DNA from: Tessaracoccus lapidicaptus
GTDB lineage: Bacteria; Actinomycetota; Actinomycetes; Propionibacteriales; Propionibacteriaceae
DNA: 64,000 bases
Direction of reading: 5' to 3'
Assembly: GCF_001693815.1 (NCBI RefSeq)
Contig: NZ_MBQD01000020.1
Span: 298,183-362,182, forward strand
Part shown: in pieces, positions 8,679 through 17,814 of the stretch
Position numbering within the stretch: the stretch's first letter is position 1
Layout of the letters: every line of letters starts with the position of its first letter
The notes under the pieces: generated by a model
The model's database searches: none
What the model was told of the DNA's origin: nothing
Seen by the model: the letters and a program-made list of their open reading frames with translations, nothing else
Translations under genes and position numbers: made by a program

Positions 8679-10166
8679 ATGGCTGACGCGGGCCGATCGA
8701 TCGAGGTGGCGCTTGAGCGGGAGCGCAAGTACGAGCTGCCGCCGCGGGCCCGGCTGCGCCTCTCGGAGCTCGGATCCGTCTCGCCGACGAGACGTCTCCG
8801 GCTCAGCGCGGAGTACCTCGACACACCCGAACTCGACCTCTTCCGCCGTGGCATCACGCTGCGCCGGCGCCGCGGCGGCGACGACGACGGCTGGCACCTC
8901 AAGACCCCGGCCGACGGGGGCCATCGCGTCGAGCACCGGATGCCGGGAGCGGCCTGCGAGCGGGTACCGGCCGCGCTCCGCGAGGTCGTCGCGGAGGCGG
9001 TGGGGGAGCGGCCGATCCTGCCGCTGCTCAGACTCCGCACGACGCGCACGGCGACCGAGCTCTTCGACGACACCGGCCGCGCCCGCGCCGAGATCAGCGT
9101 CGATGAGGTCCGCGCGACCCTGCTGCTGCCGCCCGGAGGGCGCTCGCACTGGATTGAGGCGGAGCTGGAGTTGGCGTCGGACGAACCCGCCGCCACCCTT
9201 GACCTCCTCGACGCGGAGCTCCGCCGGCAGGGACTGATGCCCGCCCGTCACTCCTCGAAGGCCGGCCGGGTCCTCCGCACCATGCACCCGGCCGATGCCG
9301 ACCGCTCTGCTGTGGGCACCGCCCGGGCCGCGGTGTGTCGCGAACTCGGACGGCTGCAACACCTGGAACCCGCGGTGCTGCGGGACGAACCGGAGTCGGT
9401 CCACGACGCCAGGGTGGCGCTCCGACGACTCCGCAGCCTCCTCGGGGCCTACGGGCGCCTGCTCGGGTCCGCCGACGACGTGCGCGCCCTGCGGGTGGAA
9501 CTTCGCTGGGCCGGACTCCGGCTCAGCCCAGCACGAGACCTCGAGGTCATGGGGGAGCTGCTCGCCGGAGTGCTGGGGCAACTGCCCGAGGAGAGCAGGG
9601 ATCGGGCGTCGGCGCTGTGGGAGCAGGCGTTGGCCGCCCGGACGGAGGAAGCTCGCGGGGACTGCGCCACGGCCCTGGCCACCCGGCGCTGGGACGCGCT
9701 GCACGCCCGGATCACGGCGCTGATCCTCGCCCGCCCGGGCCATGTCGACGAGACAGCCGGCCTCGATGCGCTGCGCCGCCTGGCCGCGGTGCCCCTGGGG
9801 CGGGCGGCCCGCCGCTACGCGCGTGCCCTGCGCACCCCGTCGATCGGCGCGTGGCACGAGGTCCGCAAGGCCGCCAAGGCGGCCCGATACGCGCTCGAAG
9901 CCATCGCCCATCATCCCGACGCCACCGCCGCGGACCGGGCGGCCCACGAGACGTGGAAGGCGATCGCCGGCTCGCTGGGGGAGGTTCAGGACGTGGCCGT
10001 GGTGCGAGCGGCCCTCCCCGGCTTCGCCTCCGAGACGTCCGACGCGGACGTGATCGCCGACGTTGATGCGCACCTGGCAGCCCGGGCAGCCGCCGATCTC
10101 GCCGAGGCCGATCACCTCCTGAGTGGAGCAGTCCGCGCGCTCAGGGACTTCCGGCCGGGTAGGTGA
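8679..10166 (+). CDS. CYTH-CHAD domain protein
   Basis: The 495-residue protein has an N-terminal CYTH (triphosphate tunnel) domain opening with the ERERKYELP signature at residues 10-18. A C-terminal CHAD helical domain starts near residue 200 and carries the conserved VHDARVALRRLRSLL and HEVRKAAKAARYALE helices, rich in surface histidine and arginine. CYTH proteins hydrolyse or bind inorganic triphosphates, and CHAD domains bind polyphosphate, so a polyphosphate-linked role is likely. The ATG at 8679 lies 9 bases after TAGGCT (8664-8669), consistent with leaderless transcription. The 3' end overlaps the convergent DUF488 gene by 26 bases. Confidence 0.92.
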   Translation: MADAGRSIEVALERERKYELPPRARLRLSELGSVSPTRRLRLSAEYLDTPELDLFRRGITLRRRRGGDDDGWHLKTPADGGHRVEHRMPGAACERVPAALREVVAEAVGERPILPLLRLRTTRTATELFDDTGRARAEISVDEVRATLLLPPGGRSHWIEAELELASDEPAATLDLLDAELRRQGLMPARHSSKAGRVLRTMHPADADRSAVGTARAAVCRELGRLQHLEPAVLRDEPESVHDARVALRRLRSLLGAYGRLLGSADDVRALRVELRWAGLRLSPARDLEVMGELLAGVLGQLPEESRDRASALWEQALAARTEEARGDCATALATRRWDALHARITALILARPGHVDETAGLDALRRLAAVPLGRAARRYARALRTPSIGAWHEVRKAAKAARYALEAIAHHPDATAADRAAHETWKAIAGSLGEVQDVAVVRAALPGFASETSDADVIADVDAHLAARAAADLAEADHLLSGAVRALRDFRPGR

Positions 10167-10674
10167 CCACGCCCCCGGCCGTGATCGCGCCCGGCGTCAG
10201 CGTCGCGGGGACGGTCCTGCCGGGGCCCATCAGGTGTGCGACGGCGTGGCCACGAGCCAGGGCGTGGTCGGCGATGATGCGCCGGTGGCAGCGCCACCAC
10301 ACCGCCTCCGAACACATGACCGCGACGTCCTCCCCGTCCGACTCGGCCACGAGCCGAGTCAGGCCCTCCTGAAACGCGGGGCCGAGCGCGTGATCCGCGT
10401 AGTTGTGGAAGCTCCGGTTGCGCCAGAGCCCGTTGACGTTGTCGGGCACCTCGCGGGAGACGGGCCGGCGCCCGCCGAGTTCCTCCGCGCGGCGGAATCC
10501 GATGCCGTGGGCGGCCAGGGACTCCGCCAGGCGATCCGCGTCGAAGTGGGGGTAGCGGCGGGAACCCGGGAGCTTGCGGACGTCCACCACCGCGGTCACC
10601 CCCGCTGAGTCCAGCCCCGCGAGGAAGTCGTCGATGCTCCGGTCCGAGTGCCCGACCGTGTACAGCACGGTCAC
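10141..10674 (-). CDS. DUF488 family protein
   Basis: The 177-residue protein opens with MTVLYTVGHSDRSIDDFL and VVDVRKLPGSRRYPHF, and carries the family's late cysteine motif (MCSEAVWWRCHRRIIA). These features define DUF488. Function is not established; the CxE and WRCHR cysteines suggest a metal or nucleic-acid role. The start overlaps the stop of the epimerase gene upstream (ATGA at 10671-10674 on the minus strand), so the two are coupled. Its end overlaps the CHAD gene. Confidence 0.9.
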   Translation of the reverse strand: MTVLYTVGHSDRSIDDFLAGLDSAGVTAVVDVRKLPGSRRYPHFDADRLAESLAAHGIGFRRAEELGGRRPVSREVPDNVNGLWRNRSFHNYADHALGPAFQEGLTRLVAESDGEDVAVMCSEAVWWRCHRRIIADHALARGHAVAHLMGPGRTVPATLTPGAITAGGVVTYPAGSP

Positions 10675-11570
10675 TCCCCGAGCGCGGCGCGGACGGCCTC
10701 GCTCACCGTCCGGTGACGGAAGCTGTACCCCGAGGCCTCGAGCGCGGCCGGGCGCACGTCGGCGTCCGCCGTCAGGAGCGACTCAGCGGCGTCGCGCCCC
10801 AGGATGGCCCGGAGGGCGAACTCCGGGGCGGGGACCAGGTACGGCCGGCGCAGTTCTCGGGCGAGCTCGCGGCCCAGGTCTCCGGCCGTGGCGGGCGTCG
10901 GTCCCGTGAGGTTGACGGGGCCGGTGAGCCCGGCGTCGATGACGTGGCGGATGGCGCCCACTTCGTCGTCGAGCGAGATCCAGGGCCAGAGCTGCCGGCC
11001 TGTGCCGATGGGCCCGCCTAGCCCTAGCCGAGTGAGCAGGATCATCGGCTTCAGCACGGCCTCCGGGTGGACGACGGGGGCTGTTCGCAGGAGAGTGACC
11101 CGGGCCGCCGGGCCGGCCGCGGCCGCTTCCGCCTCCCACGCGACGCACAGGCGCGCCAAGAAGGTGTCCCCCGGGGGTGACGACTCCGTCAGGGTCTGCC
11201 CGGGACGAGAGCCGTAGTACCCAACGGCCGATCCGGCGAGCAGGCGCGGCGCCTCACTGCCCAGGGCCCTGACGGCCGCCGCGACGGTGCGGGTCGGCAC
11301 CAGGCGCGACTCCCAGAGGACGCGACGGTAGGCCGGGGTCCACGGGAGGCGCCCGATGCTCGCGCCGTTGAGGACGACGACGGCCTCCGCCCCGGCCAGC
11401 GACGCCGGATCCAGCGGCCGGCGCCCGGGGTCCCACGCGATCTCGTCGTCGCCCGTTGCGGGGCGCCTGACCAGGCGCCGGACCCGGATCCCGTCGCTCG
11501 CCAGGGACCTCATCAGAGCCCCGCCGATCAGCCCCGACGCCCCCGCGATAACCACCGTGCGTGTCCTCAT
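10671..11570 (-). CDS. TIGR01777-type NAD(P)-dependent epimerase
   Basis: The 299-residue extended SDR has a glycine-rich nucleotide motif at its N terminus (GASGLIGGAL), the family stretch SAVGYYGSRPG...LTESSPPG, and a C-terminal DUF1731 domain (FALRAILGRDAAESLLTADADVRP, then SGYSFRH). This is the YfcH/TIGR01777 group, whose substrate is unknown. The start is the ATG at 11570; an upstream ATG in frame adds 12 residues without homology. It is co-transcribed with the DUF488 gene downstream. Confidence 0.9.
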   Translation of the reverse strand: MRTRTVVIAGASGLIGGALMRSLASDGIRVRRLVRRPATGDDEIAWDPGRRPLDPASLAGAEAVVVLNGASIGRLPWTPAYRRVLWESRLVPTRTVAAAVRALGSEAPRLLAGSAVGYYGSRPGQTLTESSPPGDTFLARLCVAWEAEAAAAGPAARVTLLRTAPVVHPEAVLKPMILLTRLGLGGPIGTGRQLWPWISLDDEVGAIRHVIDAGLTGPVNLTGPTPATAGDLGRELARELRRPYLVPAPEFALRAILGRDAAESLLTADADVRPAALEASGYSFRHRTVSEAVRAALGE

Positions 11571-11728
11571 GTGGCCACCCTGCCATGCCGTCGACCGGCT
11601 TGGCACCGGATGTTCATCTCACGAACTTTTTCTCGCGAATCACTTGCACATCGTCGAGAGGCGTGCGAAGGTGGAGCCACGAGCGGTTCAAACCACGTGC
11701 CGGCTCCGATCACTCAAGGATGTTTGAG

Positions 11729-12412
11729 ATGACCATCGCACGTGCCTTCACCGACACCCCCACCCTCTCCCGCGCCGATCGTGAAGCGCGCACGGAGGAG
11801 TTGTTCGAGCGACTAGCGGGGACCACGTCGGAGGCAGAACGCCAGCAGGTGATCGACGAGATCGTCGTCACCAATCTCCCCCTCAGCGAGGCCCTGGCCC
11901 GGCGCTACGCCGGCCGTGGCATCGACCTCGACGACCTCGAGCAGGTCGCTCGCATGGGTCTCGTCTGTGCCGTCCAGAGGTTCCGTACGGGCGGGGCGCC
12001 CTTCGTCGCCTTCGCCGTGCCGACCATCACCGGCGAACTGAAGCGCCACTTCCGCGCAAGCTGGATGGTCCGGCCCCCGCGCCGTCTCCAGGAGTCACCG
12101 GGCGACGAGGCCACCAGCGCCTTCCGCCCCGTCTCGCTCGATGTCGCCGCCACGCGCGCGGACGGCACGACGCCGTTCGAGCTGTCGACCGAGGACCACG
12201 ACCTCGAACTGATCCCTGACCTCATCACGCTGCACCGGGCGATGAAGACCCTGAGCGCCGTCGAGCGGCGCGTCCTCACCCTGCGCTTCGTCGAGGATCT
12301 TCCGCAGGCGGAGATCGGCCGGCGGGTCGGCGTGAGCCAGATGCAGGTGTCCCGGATCCTCAGCCGGGTGCTGGCCGGCCTTCGCGCCGAAATGGAGCCG
12401 ATGGCGGCCTGA
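11729..12412 (+). CDS. SigB/SigF-type RNA polymerase sigma factor
   Basis: The 227-residue sigma-70 factor lacks region 1. Region 2 is seen in NLPLSEALARRYAGRGIDLDDLEQVARMGLV, region 3 around RASWMVRPPRRLQE, and the region 4 helix-turn-helix in LPQAEIGRRVGVSQMQVSRILSRVL. Spelling and length match the SigB/F/G general-stress and sporulation-type subfamily. The start at 11729 has AAGG nine bases upstream; the ATG at 11720 would have none at proper spacing. No anti-sigma or anti-anti-sigma gene lies next to it, which is unusual for this subfamily. Candidate target promoters (GTTT-N15/16-GGGTAG) occur nearby at 907-931 and 12964-12989. Confidence 0.92.
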   Translation: MTIARAFTDTPTLSRADREARTEELFERLAGTTSEAERQQVIDEIVVTNLPLSEALARRYAGRGIDLDDLEQVARMGLVCAVQRFRTGGAPFVAFAVPTITGELKRHFRASWMVRPPRRLQESPGDEATSAFRPVSLDVAATRADGTTPFELSTEDHDLELIPDLITLHRAMKTLSAVERRVLTLRFVEDLPQAEIGRRVGVSQMQVSRILSRVLAGLRAEMEPMAA

Positions 12413-12416
12413 GCGG

Positions 12417-12917
12417 TCACTCCGGGGCGTCGGTCCGGTAGGGAATACCTGCCGGCCGGCGCCCCGCGATCCATGTCGGCAGGGCCCACCACAGGGCGAC
12501 ACACGTGATCCCCGCGACAGCCGCCGCGACCCAAGCTGCACCGATGCCCAGCACCACACCGAAGACCAGCGCCGCGACCAGCGTGGTCGCGATCGCCAGC
12601 AAGCCGAGTCCGATCCGGGCGAGGGTGTCTCCGACCCGGACGACCGCGTCCTTGCGGTGCGTCCGGAACAGGGAGCGATGCAGCGAGACGGGGGCGAGGA
12701 TGAAGAACGTCGCCAGGGTCGCCGTGGCGACCGCACCGAGGTAGACCAGACGCAGCCCGTCGCCCACCTCCGCGAACCGCTCCTGGAACGGCAGGATCAG
12801 CAGGAATCCGCCCAGGAGCTGGATGCCGGTCTGCGTCACCCGCAGTTCCTGCAGCAACTCGCTGAACTGGCGATCGAGCCGCTCGCCGGGCGTCTCGTCG
12901 CGATCGGCGTCGTTCAT
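12417..12917 (-). CDS. DUF6328 family membrane protein
   Basis: The 166-residue protein has a charged N terminus, the segment LLQELRVTQTGIQLLGGFLL, and about four predicted membrane helices (LLGGFLLILPF; YLGAVATATLATFFIL; LLAIATTLVAALVFGVVL; AWVAAAVAGITCVALWW). These match the actinobacterial family DUF6328, of unknown function. The start at 12917 follows GGAAGGTGG. It is convergent with the sigma factor, with only four bases between the stops, and divergent from the csbD-like gene. Confidence 0.82.
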   Translation of the reverse strand: MNDADRDETPGERLDRQFSELLQELRVTQTGIQLLGGFLLILPFQERFAEVGDGLRLVYLGAVATATLATFFILAPVSLHRSLFRTHRKDAVVRVGDTLARIGLGLLAIATTLVAALVFGVVLGIGAAWVAAAVAGITCVALWWALPTWIAGRRPAGIPYRTDAPE

Positions 12918-12963
12918 TCGCCCACCTTCCCTCAGTTTCACTCCTATTGTCGACTGTGTGCAT

Positions 12964-12989
12964 GTTTCACCGGTCCGATTGCGGGGTAG
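12964..12989 (+). promoter_or_regulatory. SigB/SigF-type stress promoter for csbD-like operon
   Basis: GTTT (12964-12967), 16 bases, GGGTAG (12984-12989) fits the general-stress promoter consensus. It predicts a leader of about 60 bases before the CsbD-like gene at 13056. The sigma factor gene at 11729 is the likely partner. Confidence 0.5.
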
Positions 12990-13055
12990 TGGGGGGATAG
13001 ACGCCGCGGCCACCCCGCCACGGTGACACGAATCGAAGAACCAAGGAGGAACACC

Positions 13056-13460
13056 ATGGGGATCGACGATCAGATGCGCAAGGCCGCCGACGAGGTGTCG
13101 GGACGCGCCAAGGAGATGTGGGGCGACCTCACCGACAACGAGCGCCTCGAGGCCGAGGGCCGGGCGCAGCACACGGCCGACGACGCCGGTCACGTGGCTG
13201 ACCACGAACTCGACCCGGCACGCGCCGATCGGATCACCGACGACGTGTACGACCGCCCCGTCGGAGACCCCGCCCCCTACCTGAGCGGCGAGGACAGCAA
13301 CCTCCGCGACGAGCTCCGCGACGACATGGGCCAGGACCCGCGGCGCCGTGACCGCGTCACCGACCCGACCGACGGCAACCTGCGCGACGCGCTCCGTGAC
13401 GACATGGGCCAGCGCGACCCGCTGACAGATCCCAACGCGATCCGTCGCGACCAGATCTGA
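13056..13460 (+). CDS. CsbD-like stress protein with repeated C-terminal acidic motif
   Basis: The 134-residue hydrophilic protein begins with a CsbD-like segment (IDDQMRKAADEVSGRAKEMW) followed by a highly charged tail. The tail contains two copies of NLRD-[EA]-LRDDMGQ, at about residues 87-98 and 115-126, each followed by an R/D-rich stretch and TDP. CsbD in Bacillus is a sigma-B-controlled stress protein of unknown mechanism. The start has a strong GGAGG (AAGGAGGAACACC-ATG). It is probably co-transcribed with the small membrane protein at 13505. Confidence 0.8.
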   Translation: MGIDDQMRKAADEVSGRAKEMWGDLTDNERLEAEGRAQHTADDAGHVADHELDPARADRITDDVYDRPVGDPAPYLSGEDSNLRDELRDDMGQDPRRRDRVTDPTDGNLRDALRDDMGQRDPLTDPNAIRRDQI

Positions 13461-13504
13461 CCTGCACCACCGACTTCCCTCACACCTACTGAAGGAGAAA
13501 CATC

Positions 13505-13648
13505 ATGGGAACCATCCTCTGGATCATCGCCGCCGTCCTCGTGATCGCCGGCATCCTCGCGATCGTGCGCAGCCAGCTCGTCTGGGGCATCGTCCTCATC
13601 ATCCTCGGCCTGCTCGTCGGCCCCGGCGGCGTCAGCATCTTCACCTGA
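13505..13648 (+). CDS. Small GPGG-motif membrane protein (47 aa)
   Basis: The 47-residue protein begins MGTILWIIAAVLVIAGILAI, then VRSQLVWGIVLIILGLLVGPGGVSIF. That is two hydrophobic helices with a short basic turn and a terminal GPGG. Small GPGG-motif membrane proteins recur in actinobacteria, but no function is known. GGAGAAA lies four bases before the ATG. It sits 44 bases after the csbD-like gene with no terminator between, so it is likely in the same stress operon. Confidence 0.85.
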   Translation: MGTILWIIAAVLVIAGILAIVRSQLVWGIVLIILGLLVGPGGVSIFT

Positions 13649-13670
13649 CGCTCAGGGGGCCACCTCGGCT

Positions 13671-13705
13671 CCAGGTGTGCTTGACTGTGCAGCACAGACA
13701 CCTGG
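13671..13705 (+). promoter_or_regulatory. Nested hairpin overlapping the RBS of the kinase-ANTAR gene
   Basis: The outer arms CCAGGTGT (13671-13678) and ACACCTGG (13698-13705) are perfectly complementary. Between them is a second perfect inverted repeat, CTGTGC-A-GCACAG (13685-13697). The right outer arm overlaps the GGAGG that precedes the ATG at 13715, so folding would hide the ribosome binding site. It could equally be a DNA operator. Confidence 0.45.
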
Positions 13706-13714
13706 AGGCGAGGC

Positions 13715-15199
<1,485 letters not shown>

Positions 15200-15826
15200 T
15201 CACGTGAAGACGATCTGACCGCCTTCGCTCAGTTCGATGAAGTCGCTGGCGCTGATGATGTCCTCCACGCCCTCGTACAGGTCCGAGCGGCTCAGACCGT
15301 TCATGTCGTAGCTGAGCTGGCAGCCCCAGAGATGGCCACCGGACGCCACGATGATGTCCAGCATCTCGCGCACTCCCGGAATCTCGAGCTCGTCGAACTG
15401 CTTCTTCATCATCGTCGTGGTGAGCTTGGTCATGCCGGGGATGGCACCCATGCCTGCCCACAGGGGCATGGACGGCGCCATGGGCAGATGCATAGCCGTG
15501 TTGCCGAGCATCGTGAACTTGATGCTGTCCATCGTGCGTTCGGTGATGAGATCGAAGCCCCAGAAGGTGAAGAAGATGTGGGTCTCCACCCCTTCACCGA
15601 GGGCGGCGTTGGCCATGATGAGCGCCGGGTAGGCCGTGTCGAGGTTGCCCTTCGACGCGACGAAGCAGATCTTCCGGGGACCGGAATCCTCCCTGGAGGG
15701 AGCGGTGAAGTCGGCCGGCTTGGCCGAGGTCCGGGCCGCGGAGGAGGGCTCTGCCGCCGGACGCGAGGCGGCCGGTCGACTGTCGCCGAAGTCGGGGATG
15801 ATGGGGGTGTCAACGGTGTCTGTCAT
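15200..15826 (-). CDS. DsrE2-type (DsrE/F/H-like) sulfur-relay protein
   Basis: The 208-residue protein has a flexible N terminus (about 50 residues, Ala/Ser/Pro-rich) then the DsrE2/DrsH-like fold: KICFVASKGNLDTAYPALIMANAA, FFTFWGFDLI, a Met-rich loop, and the reactive-cysteine segment LWGCQLSYDMNG. DsrE-family proteins carry persulfide sulfur between partners. Residues 8-13 (PIIPDF) repeat the last six residues (PIIPKF) of the oxidoreductase encoded first in this operon. It is the third gene of the operon, 12 bases after the TusE-like gene. Confidence 0.88.
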   Translation of the reverse strand: MTDTVDTPIIPDFGDSRPAASRPAAEPSSAARTSAKPADFTAPSREDSGPRKICFVASKGNLDTAYPALIMANAALGEGVETHIFFTFWGFDLITERTMDSIKFTMLGNTAMHLPMAPSMPLWAGMGAIPGMTKLTTTMMKKQFDELEIPGVREMLDIIVASGGHLWGCQLSYDMNGLSRSDLYEGVEDIISASDFIELSEGGQIVFT

Positions 15827-15838
15827 GTCTGGTCCTTC

Positions 15839-16156
15839 CTAGACGCAGCCCTTGGGCTTGGGCAGCCCTGCGATGTAGGCCATCTTCTTGGCGGGTTTCC
15901 CGGGGAACAGCCGGAAGAGCTCCTTCATGTCGAAGCCGCCGACGCTGGCGACCCTGCGCAGCGTCGCGGTCTCCTTGCGGGCCGGGTAGTCGGCGCGGAG
16001 GAACCGCAGCACCTTCCAGTGCTCGTCGGTCAGGTCCTCGACGCCTGCGTAGCCGGCGAGGATGGGAGCGAGATTCTCGTCCCATTGCGAGTACTCGGTG
16101 AGGAAGCCTTCGTCGTTGACGTCGATGGCTCGGCCGCCGATGCGGGTGGTGGGCAC
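15839..16156 (-). CDS. TusE/DsrC-family sulfur carrier protein
   Basis: The 105-residue protein matches the TusE/DsrC/RspA family: GFLTEYSQWDENLAPILAG, LTDEHWKVLRFLRADYP, and the flexible C-terminal arm ending PKPKGCV with the conserved penultimate cysteine (C104). The second arm cysteine of sulfite-reductase-linked DsrC, about ten residues earlier, is absent, so this is a TusE-like sulfur-transfer form. It sits between the sulfide:quinone-reductase-like gene and dsrE2, with gaps of 13 and 12 bases, and probably receives or passes persulfide within that set. Confidence 0.9.
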   Translation of the reverse strand: MPTTRIGGRAIDVNDEGFLTEYSQWDENLAPILAGYAGVEDLTDEHWKVLRFLRADYPARKETATLRRVASVGGFDMKELFRLFPGKPAKKMAYIAGLPKPKGCV

Positions 16157-16169
16157 GATCGGGATCTCC

Positions 16170-17663
16170 TTAGAACTTGGGGATGATGGGGTCGGGCAGG
16201 ATGGTGGACGGGTCGGCCGTCGAGTCGACGGCGACGATCGGAACGTAGTCGGGTACGGGACCCGCGCTCTGGCGACTGGCGGCCGGGGTCTTCGGGCCGC
16301 CCGCGCGCTGCGGGGAGGACGGCTTGCGGGCGGCGGGTTTGCGAGCCGACGGCTTGGCCGCCTTCGCCGTCGTCGTCGGGGGAGCGGGGTGGCGCTTGAG
16401 CAGGCCGAGGACCAGATCCTTGTTCGCGGTGCCGCTGGCCTCGCCCTCGATCTTCTTGCCCAGCAGGTGCATGTCCGTGGTGAACGGCAGCGGCCGTCCG
16501 CGCAGCAGGAACTCCCAGTAGACGAAGCGGAACGCGAGTTTGGCGAGGTGGTTCGAGCGGGATTCGCCGAGCAGGGTCATCGGTCCGACGCCGGGGAAGG
16601 GGAAGCCGCCCGTGTAGGGCTGAGTGCCGTAGTTGAAGTCCAGCAGCATGCCCTTGCCGTGCCCGGTCTCGATGAAGCAGTTGGCGTGACCGTCGAACTT
16701 GTGGGGCAGCTCGCGCCCCGCGATGTAGTAGGGCCAGTTCTCCATGAACACGTCGACGGAGAAGTGGGCCACCGATCCGGCCTTCGAGGTCTGCAGGGTC
16801 CCGCCGTCGCCGAGGACGAAGATGTCGGGGTGTTCCAGCGAGCGCATGGTGTGCTGGTCGCAGGGCACCAGATTCATGTCGTCGCCCAGCCCGGAGCGGG
16901 CCACGTACTCGGGCCCGACGTTGAGGGGGATGGACACGAGCAGGTCGTAGGGCACGCGCCGGTCGTCATAGGACACCAGCTCCTTCGCCTCGGTGTCGAC
17001 GCGTTCGACGGCGAAGTCCGGCTCGAGACGGATGTCTCGCTCGGTGAACATCTGGCCCAGTTCGCGCGAGGCGATCGGCTTGGTGAAGGCGCCGTCCAGC
17101 GGGGTCACGTAGACGATCTCGACCTTCTTGCGGCTCTTGCGCTCGCGGAAGTGCGCGTCGGCCAGGAACGTGAACTCCAGCGGCGCGACGGGGCACTTGA
17201 TGGGCATGTCCGTGAGGTGGACGATGAGGCGCCCGCCCGAGAACTCCTTCATGGCATTCGCCAACGCCAGCGAGTGCGGCAGGTCGTAGAAGTGGTGCAC
17301 GTCCGGGTGGTCCGCGCCCGGTGTCAGGTCCGGCCGGGGCTCCACGCCGGTGGCGATCACCAGCGTGTCGTACTCCAATGAGCGCCCGTCGCCCAGGTGG
17401 ACCGCCTTCGCGGCCGCATCGACGCGGTCGATCTCCGCTAGCACCAACTCCACACCGTCGGGGATGAAGTGGTGCCGCGAGCGGACGATCTTGTCCTCTG
17501 AGTAGATGCCCACCGGGAGGAACAGATAGCCCGGCTGGTAGTGGTGGTCGTCGTCGCGGTCGACGACGGTGATGTGCAGCTCGTCGGGCGGATAGGCCGC
17601 CCGCAGCTTGTTGGCGACCATGGTGCCGGCCGTGCCGCCGCCCAGGATGACCAGTCTCCTCAT
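16170..17663 (-). CDS. Sulfide:quinone oxidoreductase-like flavoprotein with C-terminal tail
   Basis: The 497-residue protein has an N-terminal FAD motif (VILGGGTAGTMVANKL), the second flavin motif VIATGVEPR and a third dinucleotide motif (PDIFVLGDGG). Cysteines C157 (in IKCPVAP) and C329 fit the redox pair of sulfide:quinone reductases; the early third cysteine of some types is missing. SQRs oxidise sulfide to persulfide/polysulfide and pass electrons to quinone at the membrane. Residues 427-470 are a disordered Lys/Ala/Pro-rich linker, and the tail ends in PIIPKF. It is first in an operon with TusE and DsrE2 behind a CsoR-type operator. The start at 17663 has GAGGAGCC upstream. Confidence 0.85.
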   Translation of the reverse strand: MRRLVILGGGTAGTMVANKLRAAYPPDELHITVVDRDDDHHYQPGYLFLPVGIYSEDKIVRSRHHFIPDGVELVLAEIDRVDAAAKAVHLGDGRSLEYDTLVIATGVEPRPDLTPGADHPDVHHFYDLPHSLALANAMKEFSGGRLIVHLTDMPIKCPVAPLEFTFLADAHFRERKSRKKVEIVYVTPLDGAFTKPIASRELGQMFTERDIRLEPDFAVERVDTEAKELVSYDDRRVPYDLLVSIPLNVGPEYVARSGLGDDMNLVPCDQHTMRSLEHPDIFVLGDGGTLQTSKAGSVAHFSVDVFMENWPYYIAGRELPHKFDGHANCFIETGHGKGMLLDFNYGTQPYTGGFPFPGVGPMTLLGESRSNHLAKLAFRFVYWEFLLRGRPLPFTTDMHLLGKKIEGEASGTANKDLVLGLLKRHPAPPTTTAKAAKPSARKPAARKPSSPQRAGGPKTPAASRQSAGPVPDYVPIVAVDSTADPSTILPDPIIPKF

Positions 17664-17696
17664 TGAGGCTCCTCATGTATCAGTCGATGGAAGGAT

Positions 17697-17732
17697 CGTA
17701 TACCCATATGGGTATGGGGTCAGGAGATACCC
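17697..17732 (-). promoter_or_regulatory. CsoR/CstR-like operator overlapping the sulfur-operon promoter
   Basis: ATACCCATATGGGTAT (17700-17715) is a perfect 16-base palindrome with C- and G-tracts, as in CsoR-family operators. A second, overlapping pair of half-sites uses GGGTAT (17710-17715) and ATACCC (17727-17732). On the minus strand a -10-like TATACG (17697-17702) overlaps the palindrome edge, about 35 bases before the flavoprotein start. In persulfide-sensing CstR systems such sites control SQR and sulfurtransferase genes. No CsoR-family gene is in the window. Confidence 0.65.
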
Positions 17733-17814
17733 CCCCTTAACTCCTACGACCCGTCGGAGACGGGGCGGTTATGCTGGTCGACAAGGGGCGACGACGCCCG
17801 GAGGAAGGACCCGG

